Of a stretch of 44,619 nt of DNA, positions 8,406 to 19,400 are shown in pieces. The translations under genes and the position numbers were made by a program. The DNA comes from Bacteroidales bacterium (GTDB lineage: Bacteria > Bacteroidota > Bacteroidia > Bacteroidales > UBA932), in the NCBI GenBank assembly GCA_017617035.1, contig JAFZWV010000001.1:1-44619 (forward strand), read 5' to 3'. The notes beneath the pieces were generated by a model. That model made no database searches, was not told the DNA's origin, and worked only from the letters and a program-made list of their open reading frames with translations. Positions within the stretch are counted from its first letter, which is position 1; the number at the start of each line of letters is the position of its first letter.

Positions 8406-11400
8406 ATGAAACCAAGGCGTTTGCTCCTAATTGCATTGATGCTGCCGCTGTCGGTCATTACGGCTTTCGCGCAGCACATCGTGCAGGGCAAAGTAACTGA
8501 CTCTCAAGGGGAACCCATCCCAGGAGCTTCGGTTTTCGTGTCCGGCACACAAAACGGCGTAATCACCGATTTCGACGGTCTCTACAGGATTGAGGCGGCT
8601 CCCAACGCAACTCTCGAATTCGCATTCCTCGGAATGAAGACCCAAACCGTCGCGATCAACGGCCGTAAAACAATCAACGTAACACTCGAAGACGACTCCA
8701 CCGTTCTGAATGAAGTTGTGGTGGTCGGTTACGGAACCCAACAGAAGGCCTCGCTGACCAATGCGGTCTCGACTGTAAAGGGCGCTGAACTGCTCAAAGC
8801 TCCGGCCGTGGGCGTAGCGACCGCGGTCGGAACCCGCGTTGCGGGTGTCGTCGCTCTCCAGGAGAGCGGCCAGCCAGGCGCCGATGCCGCCTCGCTGCTC
8901 GTCCGCGGTCAGGGCGCCATCTGCATAGTCGACGGAGTCCCGCGCGACCTCAACGAAATCGAGCCCAACGAAATCGAGAGCATATCGGTCCTTAAGGACG
9001 CTACCTCCGCCGCGATGTACGGTCTGAACTCCAGCGCCGTCATTCTCGTCACGACTAAGAGGGGAGATGTCCAGAAGACCCGTATCTCCTACAACGGCGA
9101 GTTCGGTATCAGCCAGAATACGAACATGCTCCGCCTGCTCAACGGCCCCGAGTATGCCTACTGGTACAACAAGGCCTACGAGCTCGATTGCGACGCTTTC
9201 GACACAGAATTCACTCCCGTCTTTACCGCGCAGCACGTCCAGTGGATGCAGGAAGGTACCCATGGCTGGGGAAATACAGACTGGTATTCCAAGACCTTCG
9301 GGACAGGAACAACCCAGCACCACAACATAAGTGCTACCGGTGGTAACGAAAAGGTGAAGTTCTTCACTTCCCTCGGTTACTATGACCAGGAAGGTAACGT
9401 GAATAACTTCTGGTACCAGCGTTACAACCTCCGCTCAAATGTCGACGCGAAGATAACCGACGACCTGACCTTCGGAATGAATGTCGCCGCCCGTCTGGAG
9501 CAGCGCCACCGTCCGGGTTTCTCCGCAGATCCGGGCGATTGGTCTAACATTCCCCAGCAGGCCGTCCGCGCTCTCCCGTACGTCCCCGAGACCTACGAAA
9601 TCAGGGGCACGGTCTACCCAGTATCGACCAGGACCGCATCGTCGTGGGTCAACCCTCTGGCTGCATCCGAGGAAACCGGCCGTCAGGACACCCGTTACAC
9701 TTACCTCCAGAGCGACATGTCCCTTAAGTACGACGTCCCGTTCGTCAAGGGGCTTTCGCTTAAGGAAATGGTCTCGTTCGACGCAGCGTTCCAATTCGGA
9801 AAGCAACTGGCGACTCCTTACTACACTGCAGTTCTTACCTTGCCCACGGCGGGTGTGACAGACCTCAGTTACTCCCTCTCGAACGATGCCCGCGGAACCA
9901 CCATCTCCCAGACGGAGGGAGGCGCGTGGAGCTGGAACATTAACACCCAAACCAGCATTGACTACGACGGCGAATTCGGAGGCCATAAGATCCATGCCCT
10001 CGCCCTTCTCGAGACCCGGGAGAACCGTTCCCATGCCTTTGGCGCTACCGGTTACGGCCTCGACTTCGTCCAGCAGGACGAACTAAACTACGTCACCAAC
10101 CAGACCGGCGACGGCTCTGAGAAGATCCCTGCTATCAGCGGCTACAGCGGTCACACAAGAGTCGCTGGTTATGCCGCCCGTGTGAACTATTCCTACAAAG
10201 ACAAATACCTCCTCGAGGCCTCCTTCCGTTACGACGGATCCTATGTATTCGAAGGCAAGAGCGGCGCCCGCTGGGTTGCCCTCCCCGGCGTCTCGGCAGG
10301 TTGGGCCATTAACAAGGAAGACTGGTTCGATGTAAACGGTATTGACCTCCTGAAACTTCGCGCCAGCATTGGTAAGACCGCGAACTCCAATGTGGCTGCT
10401 TACCAGTACATGGACCTCGTTTCGCTCAGCAAGAAACAGGTCGTGTTCGGCGGCGCCAGCGAGAGTATGGTCTACGCTTCGACCCTCGGTAACCCAAATC
10501 TGACATGGGCCAAGGTCCTCAACTACGATGTGGGTATTGACTTCGAAGCATGGAAGGGCCTTCTCGGCTTGGAGTTCGACGTGTTCTACAAATATGAGTA
10601 CGACATCCTCTCCGGAGTTACCGGTTCCTATGCGCCTTCGCGCGGAGGTTACTACTACTCCTATGGCAACGAAAACAAGAGGGATTACAAGGGCTTCGAC
10701 CTTACCCTGCGCCACAACAACTATATAGGCGACCTGAACTACGGGGCCAAGGTCATCCTTACCTACGCATATCGCCGCTGGCTCTACTATGCCGGCGATT
10801 CAGATAACACTCCGGATTACCTGAAGCTTACCGGCAAGGAAGTCGGCGCACAGCAGGGCTTTATCGCCCTTGGCCTGTTCCGCACCGACTCCGAGGCCGC
10901 CAACTCAGCGACTATCCCCGGAAAGTCGGTTGCCGCCGGATACATCAAGTATCTCGACCGCAACGGCGACGGTAAGATTACCTACGAGCAGGACCGCGGC
11001 TATGTGGCCGGCAGCCCTTATCCGAGGGTCCAGGGCTCGATCAACCTCTTCGCTTCGTGGAAGGGTATTGACATCGACATGCTCTGGCAGGGCGCCACGG
11101 GCCGTACCGTCTCGCTCACCGGCGTCTATACCGCAACGGGTTCGGAAGGAATCATGGACAACACCTTCCTTACCAAACCTTTCTACCACGGAGGAAACTC
11201 TCCTCTATTCCTGCTTGAGAACTCATGGCTGCCCGAGAACAAAGACGGAGAATTCCCGCGTCCTTCGATCACACCCCTGAGTTCCAATAACGCTTTCTCA
11301 TCCACCTTCTGGTATCGCGACGGCTCGTATCTGCGCCTCAAGACCCTCCAGATAGGATATACCGTCCCTCAGGCTGTAAACAGGTTCCTCGGAGTGACTG

Positions 11401-11546
11401 CCCTTCGCTTCTATCTGCAGGGCTCGAACCTCCTTACCTTCAGCGGCCTTACCAAGTACAACATCGACCCTGAGCAGCCTGGTGTCAACAACGGTTACTA
11501 CCCGCAGCAGAAGACCTACCAGCTCGGTGTTAAAATCACTTTCTAA
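8406..11546 (+). CDS. SusC-family TonB-dependent outer-membrane transporter
   Basis: Outer-membrane transporter that imports oligosaccharides with its SusD partner, powered by TonB. It has 1046 residues from the ATG at 8406. The signal peptide is cut near AFAQ (about residue 22). A carboxypeptidase-regulatory-like domain (GKVTDSQGEPIPGASVFVSG, about 27-105) is followed by the TonB-box/plug junction typical of SusC (LNEVVVVGYGTQQKASLT, about 102-120), the plug to about residue 220, and a 22-strand barrel ending in aromatic F (VKITF). The start at 8376 is rejected because it overlaps the transcription start. SusD follows after 12 bases. It defines this region as a polysaccharide utilisation locus, but the glycan cannot be told from SusC alone. 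Confidence 0.97.
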   Translation: MKPRRLLLIALMLPLSVITAFAQHIVQGKVTDSQGEPIPGASVFVSGTQNGVITDFDGLYRIEAAPNATLEFAFLGMKTQTVAINGRKTINVTLEDDSTVLNEVVVVGYGTQQKASLTNAVSTVKGAELLKAPAVGVATAVGTRVAGVVALQESGQPGADAASLLVRGQGAICIVDGVPRDLNEIEPNEIESISVLKDATSAAMYGLNSSAVILVTTKRGDVQKTRISYNGEFGISQNTNMLRLLNGPEYAYWYNKAYELDCDAFDTEFTPVFTAQHVQWMQEGTHGWGNTDWYSKTFGTGTTQHHNISATGGNEKVKFFTSLGYYDQEGNVNNFWYQRYNLRSNVDAKITDDLTFGMNVAARLEQRHRPGFSADPGDWSNIPQQAVRALPYVPETYEIRGTVYPVSTRTASSWVNPLAASEETGRQDTRYTYLQSDMSLKYDVPFVKGLSLKEMVSFDAAFQFGKQLATPYYTAVLTLPTAGVTDLSYSLSNDARGTTISQTEGGAWSWNINTQTSIDYDGEFGGHKIHALALLETRENRSHAFGATGYGLDFVQQDELNYVTNQTGDGSEKIPAISGYSGHTRVAGYAARVNYSYKDKYLLEASFRYDGSYVFEGKSGARWVALPGVSAGWAINKEDWFDVNGIDLLKLRASIGKTANSNVAAYQYMDLVSLSKKQVVFGGASESMVYASTLGNPNLTWAKVLNYDVGIDFEAWKGLLGLEFDVFYKYEYDILSGVTGSYAPSRGGYYYSYGNENKRDYKGFDLTLRHNNYIGDLNYGAKVILTYAYRRWLYYAGDSDNTPDYLKLTGKEVGAQQGFIALGLFRTDSEAANSATIPGKSVAAGYIKYLDRNGDGKITYEQDRGYVAGSPYPRVQGSINLFASWKGIDIDMLWQGATGRTVSLTGVYTATGSEGIMDNTFLTKPFYHGGNSPLFLLENSWLPENKDGEFPRPSITPLSSNNAFSSTFWYRDGSYLRLKTLQIGYTVPQAVNRFLGVTALRFYLQGSNLLTFSGLTKYNIDPEQPGVNNGYYPQQKTYQLGVKITF

Positions 11547-11558
11547 GGAGGACAGGAT

Positions 11559-13166
11559 ATGAAAAGATATATTGTAATAATTATCGCGACCCTCGCTCTC
11601 ATCTCTTGCAACGAGTGGCTCGACGGGACCGAAAACAATACCTACCTTACCGACGAACTTGTGTGGAGAGACGCTGAATCGGCCAATCTCTATGTAAACG
11701 GTTTTTATACCTATATCCACAAATATGGTCAGTTCGGAGACTACCAGTTCGGCGGCAGTATGACCGAGAGCCTCACCGACGCTTTCAAGTACGGTTCGAT
11801 GTCGCTCGGCCACAAAGCCGGTCATCCAAATGACTACGTCGTGAACCCTGAAGCCATCACTACCGCAGGCTGTCTGTGGGGCATCTGGGGAACTGCCTAC
11901 GAGAACATCCGCAGGATCAACGGTTTCCTCGACTCCATGCACAAGTTCTCCAAACTGCCGGCCGAGACCAACCTCGAACTCGAGGCCCAGGCCCGCTTCT
12001 TCCGCGGATTTGTTTACTTCCAGCTTGCAAAGCGTCACCCTAAAGGTGTCATCCTTTACGACACCCTGCCTACAGGAAACGACAAGGCTCTCAGCTCCGG
12101 CGAAGAAACCTGGCAGTTCATATACGACGACCTTAAGTTCGCCGCAGAGAACCTTCCGGCAGAGTGGAAGTCTGCAGACAACGGCCGTGTGACCAAGTAC
12201 GCCGCTTATGCGATGCTGTCCCGCGCCATGCTCTATGCCGAGCGCTGGAACGACGTGATAGCTGCCGCAGACTCGGTTATCAACTCGGGTCGCTATGGTC
12301 TTATGGATGCCTACAAGGATTCGTGGAAAGGCGGCAACAAGGAGAGCATACTTGAGTTCAGGTACAACGTCTCCGGCCCTAACCACTCCTTCGATCAGGA
12401 CTATGTCCCGCTTTGCGACGGCTATGACTACGGCGCCCTCGGCACCCCTACTCAGGAGATGGTCGAGAGCTACGAGCGCTACGACGGCACCGACTTCAAC
12501 TGGTCCGGCTACCACGACGGAACCGTTACGGCCCGCCCGAACTACGAGTCGCTCGAACCTCGCTTCGCCGCGACTGTCATCTACAACGGATGTACATGGA
12601 AAGAAAAGACCATGGACTGCTCGGTCGGCGGAACCAATGGCAAGTACGTCGAATATGGCACCGTCCCGTATTCCTACGGTATGACGACTACCGGCTACTT
12701 CCTCCGCAAGATGGTGGATGAAACGCATACTGACCTCCAGGGCGTGAAGAGTACCCAGACCTGGGTCGAGATCCGCTATGCCGAGGTCCTGCTCAACAAG
12801 GCCGAGGCCCTCTACAAGTCCGGCGCGACCGCATACCAGGCCCCGATGAACGAGGTTCGTGCGCGCGTCTCCCTCCCGAAGAAGAACGATACCGGCGATG
12901 CATGGTGGAACGCCTACCGCCGCGAGCGCAAGGTGGAGCTTGCCTACGAAGGCCACTATTTCTGGGACCTTCGCCGTTGGAAGGTCGCTCACACCGAGCT
13001 TACGGGTTACCGTGTCCACGGCTTCAAGATCGAGGGTGGCGCATTCAACTACATCACCTGCGACCTTAAGGACCGCCGCTTCTTCTCGAAACTCTATTGC
13101 CTGCCCGTCCCCGACGCGGAACTCAGGGACAACAAGCTGGCCCAGCAGTATGACGAATGGAAATAA
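11559..13166 (+). CDS. SusD/RagB-family glycan-binding lipoprotein
   Basis: Surface lipoprotein that caps the SusC barrel and captures glycan. It has 535 residues and a signal peptide with lipobox LISC (Cys near residue 17). The SusD-like N-terminal part contains DAESANLYVNGFYTYIHKYG and TPR-like helices (about 90-250, with LEAQARFFRGFVYFQLAKRH), and the C-terminal RagB part has EIRYAEVLLNKAEALYKSG and RRERKVELAYEGHYFWDLRRW (about 400-475), both hallmark motifs of the family. It starts 12 bases after SusC and is followed after 5 bases by the next lipoprotein gene, so it belongs to one operon. Confidence 0.97.
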   Translation: MKRYIVIIIATLALISCNEWLDGTENNTYLTDELVWRDAESANLYVNGFYTYIHKYGQFGDYQFGGSMTESLTDAFKYGSMSLGHKAGHPNDYVVNPEAITTAGCLWGIWGTAYENIRRINGFLDSMHKFSKLPAETNLELEAQARFFRGFVYFQLAKRHPKGVILYDTLPTGNDKALSSGEETWQFIYDDLKFAAENLPAEWKSADNGRVTKYAAYAMLSRAMLYAERWNDVIAAADSVINSGRYGLMDAYKDSWKGGNKESILEFRYNVSGPNHSFDQDYVPLCDGYDYGALGTPTQEMVESYERYDGTDFNWSGYHDGTVTARPNYESLEPRFAATVIYNGCTWKEKTMDCSVGGTNGKYVEYGTVPYSYGMTTTGYFLRKMVDETHTDLQGVKSTQTWVEIRYAEVLLNKAEALYKSGATAYQAPMNEVRARVSLPKKNDTGDAWWNAYRRERKVELAYEGHYFWDLRRWKVAHTELTGYRVHGFKIEGGAFNYITCDLKDRRFFSKLYCLPVPDAELRDNKLAQQYDEWK

Positions 13167-13171
13167 GCACT

Positions 13172-14851
13172 ATGAAAAAGATACTCTACATAATAATTGC
13201 GATTGCGGCGGCTATGCTGAGTTCCTGCCAGGAGCCTGAAGATCTGGTTCCCGCCCAGGCCCGCAACGGTATCAACAGCGTTACCGCTTATTTCCTCTAC
13301 GACGACCGTGAGGAAAACGAGTTCGGCAGCGAGATCGACTACGAAAACGGTATTATCACCATCGTATTCCCCTACACCTATCCGGCCAATACTGAGTCTC
13401 ATCTTGAGATGGATGACCTCAAGAAGGTGAAGGTTGTCGCTGAACTCGACGACAATGTAGTGGTCGACCCGCCGCTCCTAATCATGGATCTTACCCGCGA
13501 CGACAACTATATCACGGTTACCGACCAGCGAAAGCAGAAGAAGACCTATCATATCGTAGCTGAGATACGCAAGAGCAATCTCTGCCAGATACTGAAGTTC
13601 GAACTTCCGTCGATCAATGTAGCCGGCGTTATCAATGAGGGCGCAAAGACAATCTCGCTGATTTACGATTCCGATATTCCAGCGATGAAGGCGGAAGCTA
13701 AGCTTTCATTTGGAGCGTCCTTTACTGGAACAGACCCGACCAAGACAGCCGTCGCCTACCCTGTAAGCACCCCGGTTAGCCTGACGGTTGTCGCACAGGA
13801 CGGCGTTACTACTGCTACCTACACTGTCTCCATCTCTACCCCGGATATCCTCGATAAGGGCATGCGCTACGGCAGCGAAAAGATGCTCTGGCACGTCAAT
13901 CTCGCCACTTTGGGTATAGGCAACACCTTGCTCACGGGAGGTATGGCGGTTGTGGGTGATAAAATTGTTCTCAATACCCGCGACGAAGATATGGTAGTGC
14001 TGAACGCTGAGACCGGCGCCAAGGTAGGCACCATAGCCCTTGACTTCAAGGGTAATCTGGCGAATTTCTACTGCACGGCGGACAATAACGACAACATACT
14101 GATAAGTAATTTTGTCGCAAAGGGTTCTTCCGACAAACTGACGGTTTATCGTCTTAAAGGAATTGGCGGTGCCCCGACCAAATATATCGAATTCGATTCC
14201 GGCGGACTGTCTGTCGGGCGAAAGATATCCGTCATCGGGTCTTTGGATTCAGATGCGATTATAACCGCACCTATTTATCAGGAAGGAACTGAATTCTACC
14301 GTTGGACAGTGACAGGCGGCGTGCTTGATCCCACTCCCGCCCATGTCGTAATGGCTGATGAAAACATAGCCGCCTGGAACTATGCGTGCGATATTATTTA
14401 CTCAAGCCCAACAGATGTAACTTCCGACTATTTTGTTGCCAGCTACTCTGCCATTACGGGTGGAGACCGAAATCACCTGTGGATGGACGGCAAGACGAAT
14501 AAAATAAAGTATATGAGTCCGAATTACAGCGGTAACTGGGTGCCTAATGCAGTGGATTACATTGTGTTCAATGGTGCTTCATTTATTGTCTGTAATACCG
14601 TGAACGCAGCTTCCTGGGGAGCGGATGATGTGATCTATCTCTATGATTTGAGTAAGAATAATCTTGACGAAACGGCATGGCAGTGTGAGAAGGGCGTATA
14701 TGGTTCCTTCGCGACAAACAGCCTGGTCAATGCCAACTATACCGGCGACGTGGCCCTTCGCCTCTCCAACGACGGGTACTATATGTACATCTACTTCATG
14801 TTCTCGGGAGGCCAGATCGCAAAGGTTCAGTTCGACTGCCTGAATATGTAA
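13172..14851 (+). CDS. DUF5018-like surface lipoprotein, candidate SGBP
   Basis: A 559-residue lipoprotein in the position after SusD where surface glycan-binding proteins usually sit. The signal peptide ends in lipobox LSSC (about residue 18). Residues about 25-215 hold repeated Ig-like beta-sandwiches with the DUF5018-like pattern (VTDQRKQKKTYHIVAE and, later, VVAQDGVTTATYTVSIS, each ending a domain). Residues about 230-559 look like a beta-propeller (MAVVGDKIVLNTRDEDMVVLN and similar strands). No catalytic motif is visible. The start at 13172 is chosen over 13157 because MKKILYIII begins the signal peptide and avoids overlap with SusD. Family assignment is tentative. Confidence 0.78.
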   Translation: MKKILYIIIAIAAAMLSSCQEPEDLVPAQARNGINSVTAYFLYDDREENEFGSEIDYENGIITIVFPYTYPANTESHLEMDDLKKVKVVAELDDNVVVDPPLLIMDLTRDDNYITVTDQRKQKKTYHIVAEIRKSNLCQILKFELPSINVAGVINEGAKTISLIYDSDIPAMKAEAKLSFGASFTGTDPTKTAVAYPVSTPVSLTVVAQDGVTTATYTVSISTPDILDKGMRYGSEKMLWHVNLATLGIGNTLLTGGMAVVGDKIVLNTRDEDMVVLNAETGAKVGTIALDFKGNLANFYCTADNNDNILISNFVAKGSSDKLTVYRLKGIGGAPTKYIEFDSGGLSVGRKISVIGSLDSDAIITAPIYQEGTEFYRWTVTGGVLDPTPAHVVMADENIAAWNYACDIIYSSPTDVTSDYFVASYSAITGGDRNHLWMDGKTNKIKYMSPNYSGNWVPNAVDYIVFNGASFIVCNTVNAASWGADDVIYLYDLSKNNLDETAWQCEKGVYGSFATNSLVNANYTGDVALRLSNDGYYMYIYFMFSGGQIAKVQFDCLNM

Positions 14852-14852
14852 T

Positions 14853-16292
14853 ATGAAGAAAGCTACAATAATCATTTCGCTGCTGGCCGCATTCTTGTTT
14901 GTTTTTGCGGCCTGCGGCGACGATGGCCACACCTCGTTCAAGACCCCGGAGTGGGACTTGTCGGGCCTGACCGACGACCCTGCCGGGCCGGAAAATCCGA
15001 CAGATACTTCCGGTACGGTAGACCCCGTCACTCCTCCGACCCCGACCAAACCCTTCTACATCTGGGTCGACGCGGCGGCCAATTTCCCCGACTTCGCCAA
15101 TTCGAAGGACAACATCAGGCGCGACCTGCAGCTGGCCAAGGACACCGGCTTTACCGATGTGGTGGTCGACGTCCGTCCGACTACCGGCGACATCCTGTTC
15201 AGCTCGAGCGTCGGAACCCCGGTTGCATGGCTGGGGGCATGGGTTACCGGCGGTTACAAGAAATTCGAGCGCACTGCCAGCTGGGACTACCTCCAGGCCT
15301 TCATAGATGCCGGCCATGAACTTGGTTTGCGCGTACATGCCGCTATCAACACCATGGTGGGCGGCAACAAGACCAGCCTCGGCCAACAGGGCATGCTGTA
15401 TCGCGACTCTTCAAAGAAGAGCTGGGCGACTTATTATAACCTCCAGTCCGGAATCACGAATGCGGTAGATGCGGGCCAGAATACCCTCTTCTACAACCCG
15501 GCCCATCCAGATGTGAGGGCCTACCTCCTTCAGCTCATAAAGGACCTTGCATCGTATAAGGACCTGGACGGAATCATCCTCGACCGCTGCCGCTACACCG
15601 GACTTGAGACTGACTTTTCCGAGGTCTCAAAGACCCAGTTTATGGAGTATATCGGGGTCGTGACTCTGGAGTGGCCCTCAGATGTCCTTCCCGCGGGTGC
15701 GACTTACTCCAACCAGCCTTCGAGCAAGCCCAAGTACTATAAGAAGTGGCTCGAATGGCGCGCCAAGGTCATCCACGATTTCGTAGAGCAGGCCCACGAC
15801 ATAGCCCATGCGCAGAACGCGAACATCAAGTTCGGTGTTTATGTAGGCGGATGGTATAGCCAGTACTACGATGTCGGCGTGAACTGGGCAAGCCCCAGCT
15901 ACAATACGGCGGCTTACTACAGCGACTGGGCGTCATCTGACTATAAGAAATACGGTTTTGCCGACCATTGCGACCATATGCTGATAGGCGCTTATGCCAA
16001 CCCGGGCAATGTCTATGGATCCAGTGAATGGACCATGCAGGGCTTCTGCCGACTTGCAAAGCAAAAAATCGGCACCGCATGCCCTATAGTGGCTGGCGGC
16101 CCCGACGTTGGAAACTGGGATTCAGACGACAAGTACACCCAGGATCAGGAGAACCAGGCAATAACTAACTCTGTGAAAGCATGTTACGACGCCTGCGACG
16201 GTTACTTCCTCTTCGATATGGTCCATCTTAAAAAGGCGGATCAGTGGAGATACGCAAAGGCCGGAATTGACCAGGCCCTTGGCAAACAATAA
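14853..16292 (+). CDS. GHL10-type glycoside hydrolase-like lipoprotein
   Basis: Predicted surface or periplasmic lipoprotein of 479 residues. Lipobox FAAC (about residue 20) is followed by a Pro/Thr linker containing DTSGTVDP, shared with the phosphodiester glycosidase at 1586-2668. The rest is a TIM barrel of the GHL10 (PF02638, 'family 10 glycosylhydrolase-like') type: FTDVVVDVRPTTGDILFSS (strand with Asp), LGLRVHAAINTMVGG, and DGIILDRCRYTG (about 239-250), the last carrying the conserved Asp that is the likely catalytic or binding residue. It is the fourth gene of the SusC operon, 1 base after the previous stop. A paralogue lies at 41676-42926 with DGFQLDYCRYN at the same place. The substrate is unknown; some GHL10 relatives act on amino-sugar glycans. 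Confidence 0.82.
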   Translation: MKKATIIISLLAAFLFVFAACGDDGHTSFKTPEWDLSGLTDDPAGPENPTDTSGTVDPVTPPTPTKPFYIWVDAAANFPDFANSKDNIRRDLQLAKDTGFTDVVVDVRPTTGDILFSSSVGTPVAWLGAWVTGGYKKFERTASWDYLQAFIDAGHELGLRVHAAINTMVGGNKTSLGQQGMLYRDSSKKSWATYYNLQSGITNAVDAGQNTLFYNPAHPDVRAYLLQLIKDLASYKDLDGIILDRCRYTGLETDFSEVSKTQFMEYIGVVTLEWPSDVLPAGATYSNQPSSKPKYYKKWLEWRAKVIHDFVEQAHDIAHAQNANIKFGVYVGGWYSQYYDVGVNWASPSYNTAAYYSDWASSDYKKYGFADHCDHMLIGAYANPGNVYGSSEWTMQGFCRLAKQKIGTACPIVAGGPDVGNWDSDDKYTQDQENQAITNSVKACYDACDGYFLFDMVHLKKADQWRYAKAGIDQALGKQ

Positions 16293-16307
16293 TGTATTGA
16301 AGAATTA

Positions 16308-16340
16308 TACCTTGGGTATTAAAATATTTTACTAACTTTA
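16308..16340 (+). promoter_or_regulatory. Candidate promoter and shared leader upstream of the beta-helix lipoprotein
   Basis: TACCTTGG (16308-16315) and TAACTTTA (16333-16340) each miss the TAnnTTTG -7 box at one base. The segment TTGGGTATT...TTACTAACTT (16312-16338) copies the one at the SusC start (8369-8395), which favours 16308-16315 as the -7 box and a leader of about 80 bases. A second ACTAACC lies at 16363-16369. Confidence 0.4.
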
Positions 16341-16400
16341 CAGCCGATACGGAAAAATTCATACTAACCTTATAACATTTTATTAACCAACAAACAATCC

Positions 16401-19400
16401 ATGAAAAAAATTTTGTTAGCAGTACTTGGAGCAGCTGTCCTTATGGTCGGTTGTACCAAGGAGCTTGAGACGATGGTTAAAGACATCAACACCAGGCTCG
16501 AAACACTCGAAGATCAGGTTGCGGCCAACAAGAAAGCCATTGAAAAGCTTCAGTCCGGAGCCGTTATTGAAAAGGTCGAAGAGCTGACAGATCACTCTGG
16601 TTGGACCATCTACCTGACCGGAAACGATGCGCCCCTTGTTATCTACAATGGTAAGGACGGAAAGAACGGAACCAATGGTACCAACGGTTCCAACGGTAAG
16701 GACGGTAAAGACGGAAAGGATGGAAAAGACGGCGTTGACGGCGATTCCTTCTTTGAGAGCGTCGAGATTGTGGGCGAAGAGGTTGTCTTCACCCTCGTCG
16801 GCGGCCAGACTATCGTGGTCCCTTATGCCAAGGCCTTCAGAATCGTTCTTGCGAAGAGCTTCGATGTGGTCCCGGGTGTCAACAAGATCCCTTACACCCT
16901 CGAGAACGCTACCGAGGAAGCTACCGTCACCGCTGATGCCTACTATCCTTATTGGGCAACAGTCGACGAGGAAGGCAAGACCATCGATGTCGAAGCACCG
17001 GATCCGTTCGTAAGAGGCTATGTTATGGTCTTCGCACAGGATGTCCAGAACCGCTCATCGATCAAGCGCATCGACTTCGTAGAGAAGCCTTACGCAATTG
17101 TAACTGATGCAGAAGAGGTTGCAATCGCTGGTGGAGATATCGAGGTTCCTGTTGTTTCCAACACAGCAATTGAGATTCTCGACGAAACTGAGGACTGGCT
17201 CTCCTACAAGGAGACGAAGGCTACCAACTACACCGTAGTTCTCGTAGCTGAGGCCAACACCGGCGCAGCCCGTTCTTCTTCCGTGAAGGTCGTCCGTGCA
17301 AGCGACAAGCTTGTTCTTCAGACCATCACCATCGCCCAGAAGGCAGCCCCTGCAGTTGTCCTCAACGGAACTCAGGAGTTCACCACTATCCAGGCGGCTC
17401 TTACCGCAGCTGAGGCCCTCACCGAGGGTACCGCAAGCATCGTTCTCGGCGACTATCCTTTCGCTGAGGCAGTGAAGATCGACGGCGCTAAGATTGCTGT
17501 TCCTGTCGTTATCGACGGTAAGGGTCTTGCAACCCTCACTGGTGGTATCGAGACCTTCAAGAATGCTACTACCATCAAGAACATGACCATCATCCCTGCG
17601 GAAGGCAACAAAGCTACCCTTGGCGGCGCTTATGCCAACTCCAACTACGACTCGGCTATCCATATCACCGAGGCAGGTTATGGTGTTGTCATTGACGGTG
17701 TAACCTTCAACAATACCCTTGCCAACGCTACCTCGGTTTATATTGCAAACCAGGGCACATCTGCAGTTAAGGATGTTGTTAAGAACTGTAAGTTCGGCGG
17801 TGAAGGCCAGCGCGCAATGCAGGTCTACGGCGGTCCTATCGATATCCTCGACAACGAGTTCACAGCAGCTTACAGCTATGTAATGCGCGTCGGTAGCCTT
17901 GCTCCCGCAACTGTCATTGCAGGCAATAAGTTCAACTGCACCTCTACTGCAGCAGTCAATGTCCACAGCAGCCTTGCTGCAGGTGCAACCATCACCTTCG
18001 GCGACGGAGTCGTAGATACCAACGAGTATGGTGCCGGCATCGCCAATATCGTCAACGGCGGTACTTCCAATGCTATCACTATCGCTCCTGCAGCTTATGC
18101 TACTCTCCCTGTTGTCAACAGCGCAGTCAAGTTCAACGGTCTGCCTTATGCAACTCTCCAGGCAGCTGTCGACGCAGCTAAGGCTCTCACCTCCGGAACC
18201 GCAGAAATCAAGGTTCAGGCTGGTGCAACCCTTGTTGAGGAAGTCAAGATCACTGGATTCACTGTTCCTGTAGTTATCGACGGTGGCGACCAGAGCACAA
18301 CTCTCGTTGGTTCCTTCGAGCTCAAGGGCGTGAAGGCTACAATCAAGAACTTCACTATTAACACTACTGAAACTTCCACCACCACCATGGGTGAGACCGA
18401 CTGGTACACCAACACCCACACCACAGGTATTGAAATCGACGGCGGCGGCTTCGGCGTCCTCGTTGAGAACGTCACCATCAATGTCGGTGTCGACGATGGT
18501 ACAGGTGTTTGGATTGGTACAGCAAAGGGCGCAGAGCGTGATGTATTCCGCAATGTGACCATCAATGGTACCGATTCAAGGGGCCGCAAGATGCAGATTT
18601 ACAACACTATCGCAGAGGTCTCCAACTGTACTTTCAACGGAAGCTACAGCTACGGTATCCGTATCGGCTATGGCCCGAACGATGTTATCCTCAAGGGCAA
18701 CAGATTCAACTCTGCAGGAAAGAGCGGCGAAGCACAGGCTATCCAGACTTACGGCATGGCCAACTCCAAGCTCACCTTCGGCGACGGCCTTAAGAACGAC
18801 AACACTCAGGACGGCTCATTCCGCAGCCTCCTCGGCTCGAACAGCCAGTGGCTCTTCAGCAACAACGGCAACCACTTCGCACCTGATATCGAGTATGCAG
18901 ACGCCGTAACAACCTTCGACCTCCGCATCATCGATCAGCTTGGCCGTGTATGGGCTAAGTGGCACGCAGAGGATAATACCTGGGACGACGCAATCTGCGA
19001 TCCTGCAGCCAACAACTGGGACCGTCACGCAGCAGTTCTCGGCAGGTACTTCTACGTTCCTTCAGCACATAAGGTAGACACCAAGATCGCAGTCTTCGAT
19101 GTCCTCACCGGAGAGCATGTCTACACCATTACCGAAGGACTTGATGCAAGCAAGGGTCTGTTCAAGGTATGCTCCATCGCAAAACTTGGCGAGGCTGTCT
19201 ATGTGAGCTCGATGTCCAACAGTGGTGATCTTGCTATCTACAAGCTCACCGACAAGGTCGGCGGTTACTACACCAAGGCTACCCTCGCACAGGCTATCGC
19301 TGTTCCTACTGGCGAGCGTTTCGGCGATGATATGAATTCTGTCGGAGACGACACTGAAGGATCACTCATCTTTGTCTCCTATTCAACTGCCGGAGCAAAT

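Noticed and set aside
11298-13019. Long open frame (573 codons) on the minus strand opposite SusC/SusD
   Set aside because: It is the antisense shadow of strongly supported SusC and SusD genes. Its composition is that of a complementary-strand frame, with no recognisable domain, promoter or signal.
16650-16740. Short-period repeats as a CRISPR or microsatellite
   Set aside because: They encode collagen-like Gly triplets in frame within a lipoprotein and have no spacers.
17055-18419. Minus-strand open frame of 454 codons opposite the beta-helix lipoprotein
   Set aside because: Low-complexity shadow of the Val/Thr/Asn-rich repeats in the real gene.
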